Shown: one piece after another, positions 53,325 to 62,119 of the stretch
How the letters are laid out: each line of letters begins with the position of its first letter
Numbering within the stretch: position 1 is the stretch's first letter
From: Mucilaginibacter roseus
GTDB lineage: Bacteria; Bacteroidota; Bacteroidia; Sphingobacteriales; Sphingobacteriaceae
Reading direction: 5' to 3'
NCBI RefSeq assembly: GCF_021215455.1
Contig: NZ_JAJPWV010000001.1
Location: 1 to 64,000, forward strand
DNA: 64,000 nt
Notes under the pieces: generated by a model
What the model was told of the DNA's origin: nothing
What the model saw: only the letters and a program-made list of their open reading frames with translations
Database searches by the model: none
Position numbers and translations under genes: made by a program

Positions 53325-55949
53325 CTAATTATTTTCCAACTTAGCACCCAGGTCGACGGCGATGGCCGGCTCGGAGGAACCTTCTGTCAAAATGGGGATG
53401 CTAAAATAAAAGGTAGAGCCTTTTCCAAGTTCGCTTTCTATCCACACCTTGCCCTGGTGACGCTTCAATATCTCTGATGAGATAAACAGACCCAAACCCA
53501 ATCCTTCGAACCGCATGGCCGTGTTATCGACGCGGTAATAACGGTCAAATAGCTTATTGACATGGGTGGGATCGATCCCGATACCAAAATCCTGTACGGA
53601 AACTATCAAGCGGTCGGATTCCAATGCACTGTTGACAATGACCTTCTCACCCTGTGGGGAATACTTGACCGCATTGGAAAGAAAGTTGTTCATGACCTGC
53701 TCCAGACGAAAATGATCTCCCGTAAAACTGATATCTACGGCATTTTTCAGGATAATTTCATGCTTGACCGCCATGTGCCGGATGTTCTCCACGCTTTCGG
53801 TCAGTAACTGTCTAAAGCTGAAAGGCTGCATATCATACTCGAGTTTACCGGAATTCATCCGGGTCACATCCAGCAGATCTGCGATCAGCTTTTCCAGGCG
53901 CTTGATATGATCTGCGGATTTCTGTGCAAAGCCTGCTAAACGGTTAATATCCCCGCCCCGGAGCAGAAGCTGATTAAAAGCTTTGATACTGGTGAGCGGC
54001 GTTTTAAGTTCATGGCTGGCGATCGATATAAATTCATCTTTCTTCTGCTCGTTTATCTTTTGCAGATCGATATTCGTATTGGTGCCCAGCCAAAGTTGGA
54101 TCCTGCCATTCTCGATCAACGGTACGGCACGACCCAAGTGCCATTGGTAGTTGCCATCGGCGAACAACAACCTGAATTCAACGACATACTCATTACCGTT
54201 CTCGATCGCGTGTAGCCACAGATCCATCGCCCGGGGCAGATCTTCCGGATGAATAAATCGCTGCCACCCTTCACCAACGATAGTATCCATGCTTGCCCCG
54301 AAATCTTTGATGACCACCTGGTTCACGTAATCTATCGCGCCTGATGCGTCCGCGGTCCAAACCTGCTGCGGTATCGTATTCAACAGAAAGCTAAAACGTT
54401 CCTTGCTTTCCTGTAGCTGCCCGATCAGCTCGTGTAAATGTTCCTGCGTACTGACCAGCTCTTCATTCGTGGAGGCCAGTTCTTCATTAGAAGCGACCAT
54501 CTCCTCATTGATCGCACTCAGCTCTTCATTGGAAGCCGCCAGTTCCTCAGTCGTTTCCTGTAACTCTGTCTGGCTTTGCTCTAATTGCTGACGTGACCGG
54601 ACCGACCCGGTCACATCGACCACAGAAGCCAGGATAGATTCGACCTGCTGGTCCTGATCGATGATCGGATCATAAGAGAAGTTCACGTAAATGTTCTTCT
54701 CAGATCCATCCGGATGCTTGATCAGTACCGGTAATTCCGGAAAGGCGATACTTTCAGCAGTATCGAATACACGCGCGAGGAGTTCCGGAAAAGGCTGTCC
54801 AACCAGTTCCGGGAACACATCGATCAATCTTTTCCCCAGCGTTTGGCCGGCATTGCGCTGCCAGATCTCGTACATAGCGGCATTCGCCTGTTCTATGACG
54901 AGTTCCCTTCCGCTCAATATCGTCATCGCGACCGGGGTGGTCTGTACCATGGCTTCCAGTCGGTACTTAGCCGCCCCGATAGCTTTATTGGCCAGCACCT
55001 GTTCGGTAACTTCCGTGGCAACGATCATTACACTGTGCGTTTCCCCGCTCTCATCCGTAATGGGCTTGAAAACGAAATTAGTAAAGATCTGTCGCAGATC
55101 GCCATCGTATTCCATCAATCCGGGTGCTTCGCTGCCATAATAAGCTTCGCCGCTGGCATACACATTTTCGAGGATCGGAAAGAATGCCTGTCCCTCGATC
55201 TCCGGCAATGCGTCATAGATGGTCTGCCCGATCACGGCAGAAGACTTGCCCCATATCTTAAGTATATATTGGTTCGCTTGTTCTACGATAAAGTTCGGCC
55301 CGCTTAACACGGCGATGGCAACCGGAGCATCATCGATCAGGTAGCGCATTTTTGCCTCGCTCGATTCGAGCGAAGCAGTTCGCTCCGTTACACGATCCTC
55401 TAATTCGGCATTTAACTGATTAAGGTGTTCTTGCGTCTGCTGCAGCTCCTCGTTGATCGCACTCAGCTCTTCATTTGCTGCCGCCAGTTCTTCATTGAGA
55501 GCTTGCTCATTCTCCAGATCATTCAGGTGCTGCTGCTCTTTTTCGACCGCCTTGCGGCCTGAGACCGCATCAGTAACATCTGATGCGGTATGTATCATGC
55601 AATATATGCGACCGTCGGCATTTTTGAGCGGCCGGTATTCGTAGTCGTAATAACTCGTCTGCAACCTGCCGTTGTTCTCGAGTACAGCGGGTACACTTTT
55701 CCCAGAGAAGATCTTCCCGGTTTGGAATGTTCCCCGCATCTGTTCTATAAATGGCTGACCGACCAGTTCCGGGACAGCGATCTCTAAAGGGAGGCCAACA
55801 ATGTCGCGTGTCTTGCCCCAGAAATGCAACATAGCTTCCGTGACTGCTTCAATGATCAGATCTTCCGTGGTGTAAATCGCCGTTGCGATATGTGAACCGG
55901 AAAAAATGTCCAGCAATTGATCACTACTAAGCAGCCTGGTCTTATTCAT
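53325..55949 (-). CDS. Multi-PAS histidine kinase, second copy
   Basis: 874 residues, no membrane helix. Four PAS domains at about 10-130, 205-330, 335-455 and 515-640, joined by coils full of NEEL heptads (about 145-200 and 450-510). HisKA has FISIASHELKTPLTSIKAFN, and HATPase_c has FDRYYRVDNTAMRFEGLGLG. The N-terminal PAS resembles that of the neighbour at 50241, so the two kinases probably arose from one another by duplication and domain shuffling. It is the first gene of the operon. Confidence 0.92.
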   Translation of the reverse strand: MNKTRLLSSDQLLDIFSGSHIATAIYTTEDLIIEAVTEAMLHFWGKTRDIVGLPLEIAVPELVGQPFIEQMRGTFQTGKIFSGKSVPAVLENNGRLQTSYYDYEYRPLKNADGRIYCMIHTASDVTDAVSGRKAVEKEQQHLNDLENEQALNEELAAANEELSAINEELQQTQEHLNQLNAELEDRVTERTASLESSEAKMRYLIDDAPVAIAVLSGPNFIVEQANQYILKIWGKSSAVIGQTIYDALPEIEGQAFFPILENVYASGEAYYGSEAPGLMEYDGDLRQIFTNFVFKPITDESGETHSVMIVATEVTEQVLANKAIGAAKYRLEAMVQTTPVAMTILSGRELVIEQANAAMYEIWQRNAGQTLGKRLIDVFPELVGQPFPELLARVFDTAESIAFPELPVLIKHPDGSEKNIYVNFSYDPIIDQDQQVESILASVVDVTGSVRSRQQLEQSQTELQETTEELAASNEELSAINEEMVASNEELASTNEELVSTQEHLHELIGQLQESKERFSFLLNTIPQQVWTADASGAIDYVNQVVIKDFGASMDTIVGEGWQRFIHPEDLPRAMDLWLHAIENGNEYVVEFRLLFADGNYQWHLGRAVPLIENGRIQLWLGTNTNIDLQKINEQKKDEFISIASHELKTPLTSIKAFNQLLLRGGDINRLAGFAQKSADHIKRLEKLIADLLDVTRMNSGKLEYDMQPFSFRQLLTESVENIRHMAVKHEIILKNAVDISFTGDHFRLEQVMNNFLSNAVKYSPQGEKVIVNSALESDRLIVSVQDFGIGIDPTHVNKLFDRYYRVDNTAMRFEGLGLGLFISSEILKRHQGKVWIESELGKGSTFYFSIPILTEGSSEPAIAVDLGAKLENN

Positions 55950-56483
55950 ATGATAAAATCAAAATGATAAAGATAATAAATTATTTACAAAGAAAATCTG
56001 AACGCCATCAAGTGCATAGCAGCACAAATTTGTTGTTAATTGTAAATCGAACGGCTTTTTTTATAAGAGTATTAAATACGCCTGAAGATGGTCAATATAG
56101 TTTCTTAAATATTACCCTCGTTCCAGCATCACGCATTGCCTATAGTGTTTAGCTTAAAATGCTGAAAGCGATGAAGTCACCCGGAAGAACGATGCTAATG
56201 CTCGTCTTCGCAAATTGTCCGTGATCAGGTCCTCAAACCATACAAGTTAAAGGTCCGCACCGGTAGGATCTTTAACATCCACTATCTGACTAAAAAGGGG
56301 CTGTTGGATTATCCTATCCTCTTTTTAAGCCGTTATATAATGGATCATAAGGAAAGTTATTATGCGGGGCTTGCAGGGCTTCATATATTTGAACTTGAGT
56401 GTGATTCAAAATATTTCAGGTAATGAGCCGTTGGTTCGCCTATGAATCGTCATCTTTGATTTACTTCAAAATAAAATTGAATA
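55950..56483. other. Intergenic region with a decayed gene
   Basis: 534 bp between the divergent kinase operon and the Crp/Fnr gene. The left 300 bp are AT-rich with no frame I trust. The right part carries the Fic relic at 56256. The Crp/Fnr promoter should be in the last 60 bp, where CATCTTTG is one mismatch from TAnnTTTG. Confidence 0.5.
56256..56423 (+). pseudogene. Fic-family protein fragment
   Basis: Translated in the frame of 56265, the sequence reads RTGRIFNIHYLTKKGLLDYP then ILFLSRYIMDHKESYYAGL, closely like the region after the Fic motif (GNGRTGR...LYL...GLLD.P.LYLSRYI). The Fic HPFxDGN part and the N-terminus are missing, and it ends at TAA 56421. A remnant of a Fic AMP-transferase gene, a type often found on mobile DNA and in toxin modules. 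Confidence 0.75.
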
Positions 56484-57053
56484 ATGAATGGACTTGAGAG
56501 TTATATCCACCACCATTTCGGCATTAGTCCGACTGACTGTCAAAGAGTGAGCGGCCTGTTTAAGATCGAAACCCTGGAAAAAGGTAATTATTTTTTAAGA
56601 TCAGGTAAGTTCTGCGACAAACTCAGCTTCATAGAAAGTGGCATTTTGAGAGTATACGTGGATTTGCCCGAAAAAGATGTTACCCAGTGGATAGGTACTG
56701 CCGGTTTTTTCGTAACGGATGTTCAGGGTTTCATGTTTCGTCACCCTTCGCGGTTTAACATGCAGGCGCTAACCGACATGCGCTTGTTTACCATTTCTTA
56801 TGAAGCCTACCTTACGATGGGAACACTGGTACCCAAATGGCACGAGTTTGAAAAGCTATTCATGGGAAAATGTTTTGTGATGATGGAAAACCGGATTCTT
56901 GACTTCATCTCCATGACGGCCGAGGAGCGTTACCTAAAAATGTTCGATCAGAACCGGGAACTTTTTAATCAGGTACCGCTTCAATATTTAGCCTCCATGC
57001 TGGGTATGACACCGGAAACCTTTAGCCGGATCAGAAGAAAACTGGTTTCTTGA
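56484..57053 (+). CDS. Crp/Fnr-family transcriptional regulator
   Basis: 189 residues. The N-terminal cNMP-binding-type barrel (about 15-130: ETLEKGNYFLRSGKFCDKLS, FIESGILRVYVD) has no conserved phosphate-binding cassette RxA for cAMP and no Fnr cysteine set, so the ligand is unclear. The C-terminal winged helix is short: QYLASMLGMTPETFSRIRRK. Bacteroidota have many such proteins. It is followed 60 bp later by the DUF4260 gene on the same strand. Confidence 0.88.
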   Translation: MNGLESYIHHHFGISPTDCQRVSGLFKIETLEKGNYFLRSGKFCDKLSFIESGILRVYVDLPEKDVTQWIGTAGFFVTDVQGFMFRHPSRFNMQALTDMRLFTISYEAYLTMGTLVPKWHEFEKLFMGKCFVMMENRILDFISMTAEERYLKMFDQNRELFNQVPLQYLASMLGMTPETFSRIRRKLVS

Positions 57054-57086
57054 TTTTTGTCAAGAGTAAACGGAACGTTCAGCGCT

Positions 57087-57094
57087 TACGTTTG
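57087..57094 (+). promoter_or_regulatory. Possible -7 box before the DUF4260 gene
   Basis: TACGTTTG fits TAnnTTTG exactly, 19 bp before the ATG. A TTTG at 57056 is 27 bp away, too far for the usual -33 spacing. Confidence 0.4.
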
Positions 57095-57113
57095 ACTTAA
57101 CAAAATCAGCACC

Positions 57114-57494
57114 ATGAATCAGGAAAAAGCGATGGACTTCACCATCAAAATTGAAGAGGCAGCCATAACTGCAGTTGCCATATATTTCTTATCCAAATTC
57201 AATCTCGGTTTGCCGGCATGGCTCTGGGCATTACTGTTCTTTAGTCCTGACTTATCTATGCTTGGCTACCTGGTGAACTCGCGTACAGGCGCTTTTACGT
57301 ACAACTTATTTCATCACCGGGGGATTGCACTGGCGCTTGTGGCTGCTGGCGGCCTGATGCATCTCGATATACTTTTAACCAGTGGCTTACTTTTAGCTGC
57401 CCACTCTTCTTTTGACCGTATGCTGGGTTACGGCCTCAAATTCAATGATAATTTTAAGCATACCAGTTCCGGCTGGATGGGGAAAGATAAATAA
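57114..57494 (+). CDS. DUF4260 membrane protein
   Basis: 126 residues with about four hydrophobic helices (AAITAVAIYFLSKF; LPAWLWALLFFSPDLSMLGY; GIALALVAAGGLMHL; LLTSGLLLAAHSSFDRMLGY) and the family-typical NLFHHRG and DRMLGYGLKF. DUF4260 has no assigned role. It follows the Crp/Fnr gene and could be a target or partner. Confidence 0.82.
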   Translation: MNQEKAMDFTIKIEEAAITAVAIYFLSKFNLGLPAWLWALLFFSPDLSMLGYLVNSRTGAFTYNLFHHRGIALALVAAGGLMHLDILLTSGLLLAAHSSFDRMLGYGLKFNDNFKHTSSGWMGKDK

Positions 57495-57545
57495 TCCGGC
57501 ATTACTTATTACCTAAATTTACTGATGATAAGTAAGACACCAGTG

Positions 57546-57893
57546 CTAACCCTCCTTGATAGCTTTCAGCATAACTTCGCGGTGTCTTTTGGCCCAGTCA
57601 TGCAAATGGATAATGACCGGCGCACAGCTTTTGCCATGCTCAGAATGCGCATACACCACGGAGTTTTCCGCTTCGGTGCTGCGCAGTGCGTTAATAAGCT
57701 TATTCTGCTCCAAGTAACGTAATTCTTTGATCAGTACTTTTGAGGTCACCGGTGCCAGGTCCTCTTTTAACTGTAGAAAGCGTTTGGGGCTGTTACACAA
57801 TGAAGCCATTATAGCACCCCGCCAGCGCCCACCTATCAGATCCAGTACATCCTGCACGTCACGATGGAAAATATGTTTTGCTTTGTCTTTCAT
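57546..57893 (-). CDS. HxlR-family transcriptional regulator
   Basis: 115 residues from the ATG at 57893. A longer start at 57923 would place operator-like DNA in the coding region, so I reject it. HxlR winged-helix features: DVLDLIGGRWRGAIMASLC, FLQLKEDLAPVTSKVLIKEL and YLEQNKLI. HxlR proteins often repress nearby genes for stress or redox metabolism and use cysteine or small-molecule sensing. A perfect inverted repeat lies just upstream of its ATG, and the decayed SRPBCC gene is divergent to it. Confidence 0.88.
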   Translation of the reverse strand: MKDKAKHIFHRDVQDVLDLIGGRWRGAIMASLCNSPKRFLQLKEDLAPVTSKVLIKELRYLEQNKLINALRSTEAENSVVYAHSEHGKSCAPVIIHLHDWAKRHREVMLKAIKEG

Positions 57894-57894
57894 A

Positions 57895-57918
57895 TTTGGT
57901 ATCCTAAAAGATACCAAA
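57895..57918. promoter_or_regulatory. Inverted-repeat operator for the HxlR gene
   Basis: Perfect 9-bp arms TTTGGTATC (57895-57903) and GATACCAAA (57910-57918) with a 6-bp spacer, ending 1 bp before the HxlR start codon in the divergent region. It fits an autoregulatory HxlR site. Confidence 0.55.
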
Positions 57919-58032
57919 AACATTAGAACTACTTAAGATTAAGGGCGTTCTTTGCACAGGTCTTTACCTCAGAAACATAACGGACTTTTTGGAGATTGAC
58001 CACTATTTCGAATAATCTCACAAAGATAAAAC

Positions 58033-58452
58033 ATGGATCTTCCCTGTATACTGATGCAAGTTTATAATGCTCACATCGAAAAGGTGTGGCTGGCGCTATC
58101 CGATCAGGCTGCCATGAAGAAATGGTATTTTCCTCAGCTAAGGAGGTTTGAGCCTGTAGTAGGATTTGAAATGTAATTCGAGGATGACGGTTCTAGCTTT
58201 AAGAAACACTGGCAAGTTACACAGATCGTTCCGAAAAGAAAGCTGGCGCATACCTGGACCTATCAAGGATATCCGGGCAATTCAGAAGTGATCTTCGAAC
58301 TATTTCCAGAGGGTGAAAAGACACGACTTAGGCTCACGCACAGCGGGCTGGGCAGCTTCCCTGATGATGCTCATTTTGCCCGGCACCGGTTTGAAAAAGG
58401 TTGGAAAGCCATCATTGGATACAAACTCAAACATTACCTGGAAAAAAGGTGA
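58033..58452 (+). pseudogene. SRPBCC/AHSA1-type protein with an in-frame stop
   Basis: A single frame of 139 codons plus stop, interrupted only by TAA at 58174-58176 (codon 48), where GFEM-stop-FEDDG follows. The rest matches an AHSA1-like SRPBCC protein: KVWLALSDQAAMKKWYFPQL near the start and KLAHTWTYQGYP, VIFELFPEGEKTRLRLTHSG in the middle, and FEKGWKAIIGYKLKHYLEKR at the end. Either a pseudogene or a sequencing or nonsense variant. It sits divergent from HxlR, a common regulator-target arrangement. Confidence 0.8.
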
Positions 58453-58533
58453 TTGACCATCTTTTCAATGCTGTTCAAATTATAAAATTCGATTTCATCA
58501 ACTCATTTCTGCTCAATATTTAATCATTAAAAC

Positions 58534-59277
58534 ATGAAAACATCAGAAAACACTATTTTAATTACCGGAGCTGCCAGCGGTATAGGGCTGGAAATCGCCC
58601 GTTTGTTCAGCCAATGCAACAACAAAATTATTATGGTAGACAGATCGGCTGTACAACTGGAAAGTGAAGCAGCAAAATTACACAACACCGTAGCTATCCC
58701 AGCTGACCTCACCAATGAGGATGAACTCAGTAAGCTGATCCAAAAAGTCAAGCTGAACTATTCTGAAATAAACGTTGCGATACTGAATGCCGCTGCTGCT
58801 TATAATCATACCTTGTATACGACGGAATTTGACCAGGCATATGCAAAGTCCGAGATCAATACCAATTATTTGGCTAATGTAAGGCTTAGTCATGCCTTAG
58901 AACCTTTGCTAAGCAAAAAGAAGGAGGCAGCTATTGTCATTACCACTTCAGGGTTAGCCTACGTTCCGAACCTGGAATACCCTACCTACAGTGTTACCAA
59001 GGCCACTTTACATTCTTTCGTACTGGGTTCAAGACTGCAGTTACAGCGTAACGGTTCCAACGTCAAGATGTTCGAACTCATGCCTCCGCTCGTTGATACA
59101 CCGCTTGCCGAAGCATTAAACGCGCCTAAGATCACTGCAGCGGAGGTCGCTTCGGCATTTATGACAGGTTTTGCCAAAGATGAACTTGAAATTCGAGTCG
59201 GCGATACGGAAAACATATTTCAGTTATTTCTTAGATCGCCACAAGAAGCATTGATGGCGGTAAACGGCGGAAAGTAA
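58534..59277 (+). CDS. Short-chain dehydrogenase/reductase (DltE-like)
   Basis: 247 residues. Dinucleotide motif TGAASGIG (11-18), structural NAA (ILNAAAA), catalytic Ser in VITTSGLAY and Y152/K156 in YSVTKATLHSF. The short C-terminus and EIRVG...LFLRSP fit the DltE/uncharacterised SDR subgroup. Substrate unknown. Preceded by the decayed SRPBCC gene on the same strand, so the two may once have been an operon. Confidence 0.88.
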   Translation: MKTSENTILITGAASGIGLEIARLFSQCNNKIIMVDRSAVQLESEAAKLHNTVAIPADLTNEDELSKLIQKVKLNYSEINVAILNAAAAYNHTLYTTEFDQAYAKSEINTNYLANVRLSHALEPLLSKKKEAAIVITTSGLAYVPNLEYPTYSVTKATLHSFVLGSRLQLQRNGSNVKMFELMPPLVDTPLAEALNAPKITAAEVASAFMTGFAKDELEIRVGDTENIFQLFLRSPQEALMAVNGGK

Positions 59278-59629
59278 CTTAAAGAATGTGAGGATGGGAG
59301 GTTATTCATTAAAGCCCGCTTACTTTACTTAACAAAAGCAGCATCTTCCATGCGGGCACCCTGAATGTAAATTTATATCGTATCACCGGGTGCCCATATG
59401 AAGAGTTGTTTGAAAAAAGCAGGGACTTGATACGGTCCTAAAAATTTTCCTACGCAAGGTGATTATACTTCGCAGCGGCTATACAAACATGCCCCATAGT
59501 GAGAAGTGTGGCTTAATGTATTTCAAGCGGCTGAAAGGGATGATACGTTCAAGATCGGCAGCTCGTGACCTCGTTGTCTATCTTTTTTACGCAAACACAT
59601 ATAATGCCTTATTATACGTAATAACAATG
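59278..59629. other. Intergenic region with an unrecognised decayed frame
   Basis: 352 bp. Around 59350-59450 one frame reads HAGTLNVNLYRITGCPYEEL then FEKSRDLIRS before a stop, which looks like protein but is too short to identify. The rest shows nothing I can assign. Confidence 0.4.
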
Positions 59630-60208
59630 CTACCTGTGCGCAAAGTTGCTTCGCACCCGGCTAAGCGTTTCCCTGGTAACGCCCAGGTAAGAGGCAATCA
59701 TATGCAAGGGAACCCGGCCTTGCAGATCAGGGGAGGTTTTAACGAAGTATTCATACTTTTGCTCACTGGATTGACTGATGTACATATAAATCCTGGCGAG
59801 GCTCGCTTTCAGCCGGTCCGAAACGAACTTCTGAAAAAACGCATTCATTGCAGGTATGTCACGCAGCAGCCGGTCGAAATCCTCTTTAGTCCACACAAGC
59901 AGTTCGCAATCTTCAAGTGCAACAATATTGGCTCCGGAGGGAACCTGTTCGACATAACTTTCCCAATCGGTTGCCCACCATCGTTCCGGAGAAAAACATA
60001 AAGTATGTTCTGAACCATCGTCCGCCACACGGTAGATACGAACAAGTCCCTTGATCACAAACGCTGCCTGACGGCAAGTGTCCCCTTCTTTAATAAAGAA
60101 TTGTTTCTTCTTCAAACTGCGGGTAAAACCTACTGACTTGAGCAACTCGATCTCGTGTTGGGTCAGTGCTGCTTGCTGCGTTATGTAATCAATGAAAGCT
60201 TCGGCCAT
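59630..60208 (-). CDS. Crp/Fnr-family transcriptional regulator, second
   Basis: 192 residues from the ATG at 60208; in-frame starts at 60235 and 60310 are possible, but this one gives the usual family length. cNMP-binding barrel: KKKQFFIKEGDTCRQAAFVI, KGLVRIYRVADDGSEHTLCF and SGANIVALEDCELLVWTKED. C-terminal HTH: LHMIASYLGVTRETLSRVRS. It differs from the Crp/Fnr protein encoded at 56484. No clear ligand motif. Confidence 0.88.
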   Translation of the reverse strand: MAEAFIDYITQQAALTQHEIELLKSVGFTRSLKKKQFFIKEGDTCRQAAFVIKGLVRIYRVADDGSEHTLCFSPERWWATDWESYVEQVPSGANIVALEDCELLVWTKEDFDRLLRDIPAMNAFFQKFVSDRLKASLARIYMYISQSSEQKYEYFVKTSPDLQGRVPLHMIASYLGVTRETLSRVRSNFAHR

Positions 60209-60673
60209 AAAATTGAGTTCATTCAAATTTATCATTAGACCGGTAGCATTCAAACCTTCCAAGTAATTATGAAGGTCCGGTGACCAAATGCACTGGGTCG
60301 CACCTGACACGGCCGCTGAAAATTTCTTCTCATTTAGACCATCTGAAATCAGCCTTTCTGAAGCGTTTATCGAATAGTTCCGTTACGGGGCCGGTGTTTG
60401 CGGAGCTGACCTGTAACCGATTCTGCTTATGTGCATTTCCCATGATGGCACGGCATTGTCGGAGGCATGGTATATTGTCAAATCTCCGTAGGCTGCCGCC
60501 AATGAATAACGACGAAGGAAAAATTATTGGATCAACGCAACTTCAGGGAATATTGGCCAATGCATGTAGAAGAGCATTTTAATCACCATTCAACTGACAT
60601 TTAAATTTTGTGACATTTTTCCTCGTCTTGGAACTGTATAGCCTGCTATTTTTGGTCCTTGTTGCACGAAAAT
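60209..60673. other. Intergenic region before the pseudo-receiver gene
   Basis: 465 bp. No frame I trust; no strong hairpin. The promoter-like box at 60647 is the only feature. The left end may belong to a longer N-terminus of the minus-strand Crp/Fnr gene. Confidence 0.4.
60647..60654 (+). promoter_or_regulatory. Possible -7 box before the pseudo-receiver gene
   Basis: TATTTTTG fits TAnnTTTG, 19 bp before the ATG at 60674. A TTG at 60628 is 16 bp upstream, a little short. Confidence 0.4.
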
Positions 60674-61126
60674 ATGGGTTGGAAATATCCAAAGATAGAA
60701 TGCTTAGCGATTGCTGGGAATGAGGAGAATGCCAGATTGATCACTTCCTTGTCAAGAACGGTTCCCGCGATGTCTTTAGTCGCGGTATACACCGGGGAAA
60801 CTGATTTTTTACCGCATCTGGAGTCCAGTGATATCGACCTGATCTTCTGGTGGAAGACAGATCCAGGTCCGCATACCGTCACGGTGCCGGACTGGCTAAG
60901 GACTGGGCAGATGCTTGTCGTTATCGGCGGTCAACCTGCAGGATCTGAACGTGTCAGCGACCCGCGCATCGTTGAATGGAGAATAACATCTGGTTATACT
61001 ACTTCGTTTTTAAACATCATACGAAGGGTTAAAAATCAACTGAAAAAAAAGTACAGCCTGGTGAAAGAAACACTACCTCATGAGCATAGGCCAAAGAAAT
61101 GTGCCTTTACAAATAATGCCAAATAA
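60674..61126 (+). CDS. Degenerate receiver-like protein
   Basis: 150 residues from the ATG at 60674 (an in-frame TTG at 60659 is also possible). Residues about 5-115 track the receiver of LytTR regulators (KIECLAIAGNEENARLITSL, IDLIFWWKTDPG), but the acidic pocket DDE is AGNEE and the phospho-Asp position is Trp (about 59/60). No output domain follows, only a Lys-rich tail. It is likely a pseudo-receiver that cannot be phosphorylated, or a decaying truncated regulator. Confidence 0.6.
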   Translation: MGWKYPKIECLAIAGNEENARLITSLSRTVPAMSLVAVYTGETDFLPHLESSDIDLIFWWKTDPGPHTVTVPDWLRTGQMLVVIGGQPAGSERVSDPRIVEWRITSGYTTSFLNIIRRVKNQLKKKYSLVKETLPHEHRPKKCAFTNNAK

Positions 61127-61168
61127 ATTCTATCATTCGATGTATCAACCCTGTTTAATAATAACTGA

Positions 61169-62119
61169 ATGACAAACGCAAGAACTATTACTGATCCGGA
61201 AGGCGTACAGGTGCGTCGCGCCGGTTCATGGAAATATATTTTAAATGACTTTGCACAACTGATCAAATTCCGGCTTACAATTTCAGTTACTTTCTCTTGT
61301 TCGATGACCTATCTGATCGGGTTGAAATACCTAAACTCCGGAGATACCTTAACGGGCTTTGACTGGGGCGCCTGGTTCAATTTGGTTTTTGGAGGATTTT
61401 TAGTTACAGCAGCGGCGGGTTGCCTGAATGAGGTTATCGAAGTTAAGACGGATGCACTTATGGATCGCACACGAAACCGACCGCTTCCGGCTGGGCGATT
61501 GACAACCGGACAGGGTTTGGTCATCGCCATGATCATGTCGTTAGCCGGCACTAAGATACTCAGCAGTATCAGTTTGGTCATTGGATTACTGTCTTTCGTC
61601 AGTATTTTGGTATACGCCTTCATTTATACGCCGCTCAAGTCGCGAACGAGGTTCGCTGTTTTGGTGGGTGCCTTTCCCGGAGCGTTTCCGCCGTTGATAG
61701 GTTACCTCGCCGCAGTGCATCAAAACCCGGTCCTCCACAGGGAAAATATACTGCTGGGCGTAATTGTTTTCCTGTTTCAGTTCATATGGCAGTTTCCGCA
61801 TTTCTGGGCGATCGCCTGGTCAGCTTACAATGATTACAGTAAGGCCGGGATCTATTTGCTACCTGATCGTAAACAGAGCCGTAAGAGTGCGGTCATAATC
61901 TTTATATCTGCACTTGCGCTCATACTTGTGGGAATAAGCCCCGGACTTTTTGGCATTTTAAGTGCATGGGCAGTTGGGGTGATCTTCATGCTCGGCCTGG
62001 TCTTTCTTTGGTCCGCCGCAAAACTGATTCTGGAACCCTCAAGGAATAATGCCAGACAACTTATGTTTAATTCGTTGTTCTATCTGCCTGCCTTTCATTT
62101 GGTTTTGTTATTCTGCTGA
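61169..62119 (+). CDS. ctaB: Protoheme IX farnesyltransferase (heme o synthase)
   Basis: 316 residues with about nine membrane helices. Prenyltransferase motif NEVIEVKTDALMDRTRNRP (N87, E91, D95, M98, R100; canonical N-x3-D-x3-D-x2-M-x-R with Glu in place of the first Asp, a change I recall in Bacteroidota). Second motif WAIAWSAYNDYSKAGIYLLP. The enzyme farnesylates heme b for heme-copper oxidases. No cytochrome oxidase genes are nearby. The symbol is sometimes cyoE. Confidence 0.92.
   Translation: MTNARTITDPEGVQVRRAGSWKYILNDFAQLIKFRLTISVTFSCSMTYLIGLKYLNSGDTLTGFDWGAWFNLVFGGFLVTAAAGCLNEVIEVKTDALMDRTRNRPLPAGRLTTGQGLVIAMIMSLAGTKILSSISLVIGLLSFVSILVYAFIYTPLKSRTRFAVLVGAFPGAFPPLIGYLAAVHQNPVLHRENILLGVIVFLFQFIWQFPHFWAIAWSAYNDYSKAGIYLLPDRKQSRKSAVIIFISALALILVGISPGLFGILSAWAVGVIFMLGLVFLWSAAKLILEPSRNNARQLMFNSLFYLPAFHLVLLFC

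Noticed and set aside
55964..56152. A 62-residue + strand open frame in the spacer
   Set aside because: AT-rich with no homologous pattern or start signal; likely chance.
59459..60001. A 180-residue + strand open frame
   Set aside because: It is antisense to the Crp/Fnr gene, with unusual composition and no recognisable motif.
61169..62119. A damaged heme o synthase because the first motif Asp is Glu
   Set aside because: The rest of the motif and the topology are intact, and Glu at this position is, to my recollection, normal in Bacteroidota.
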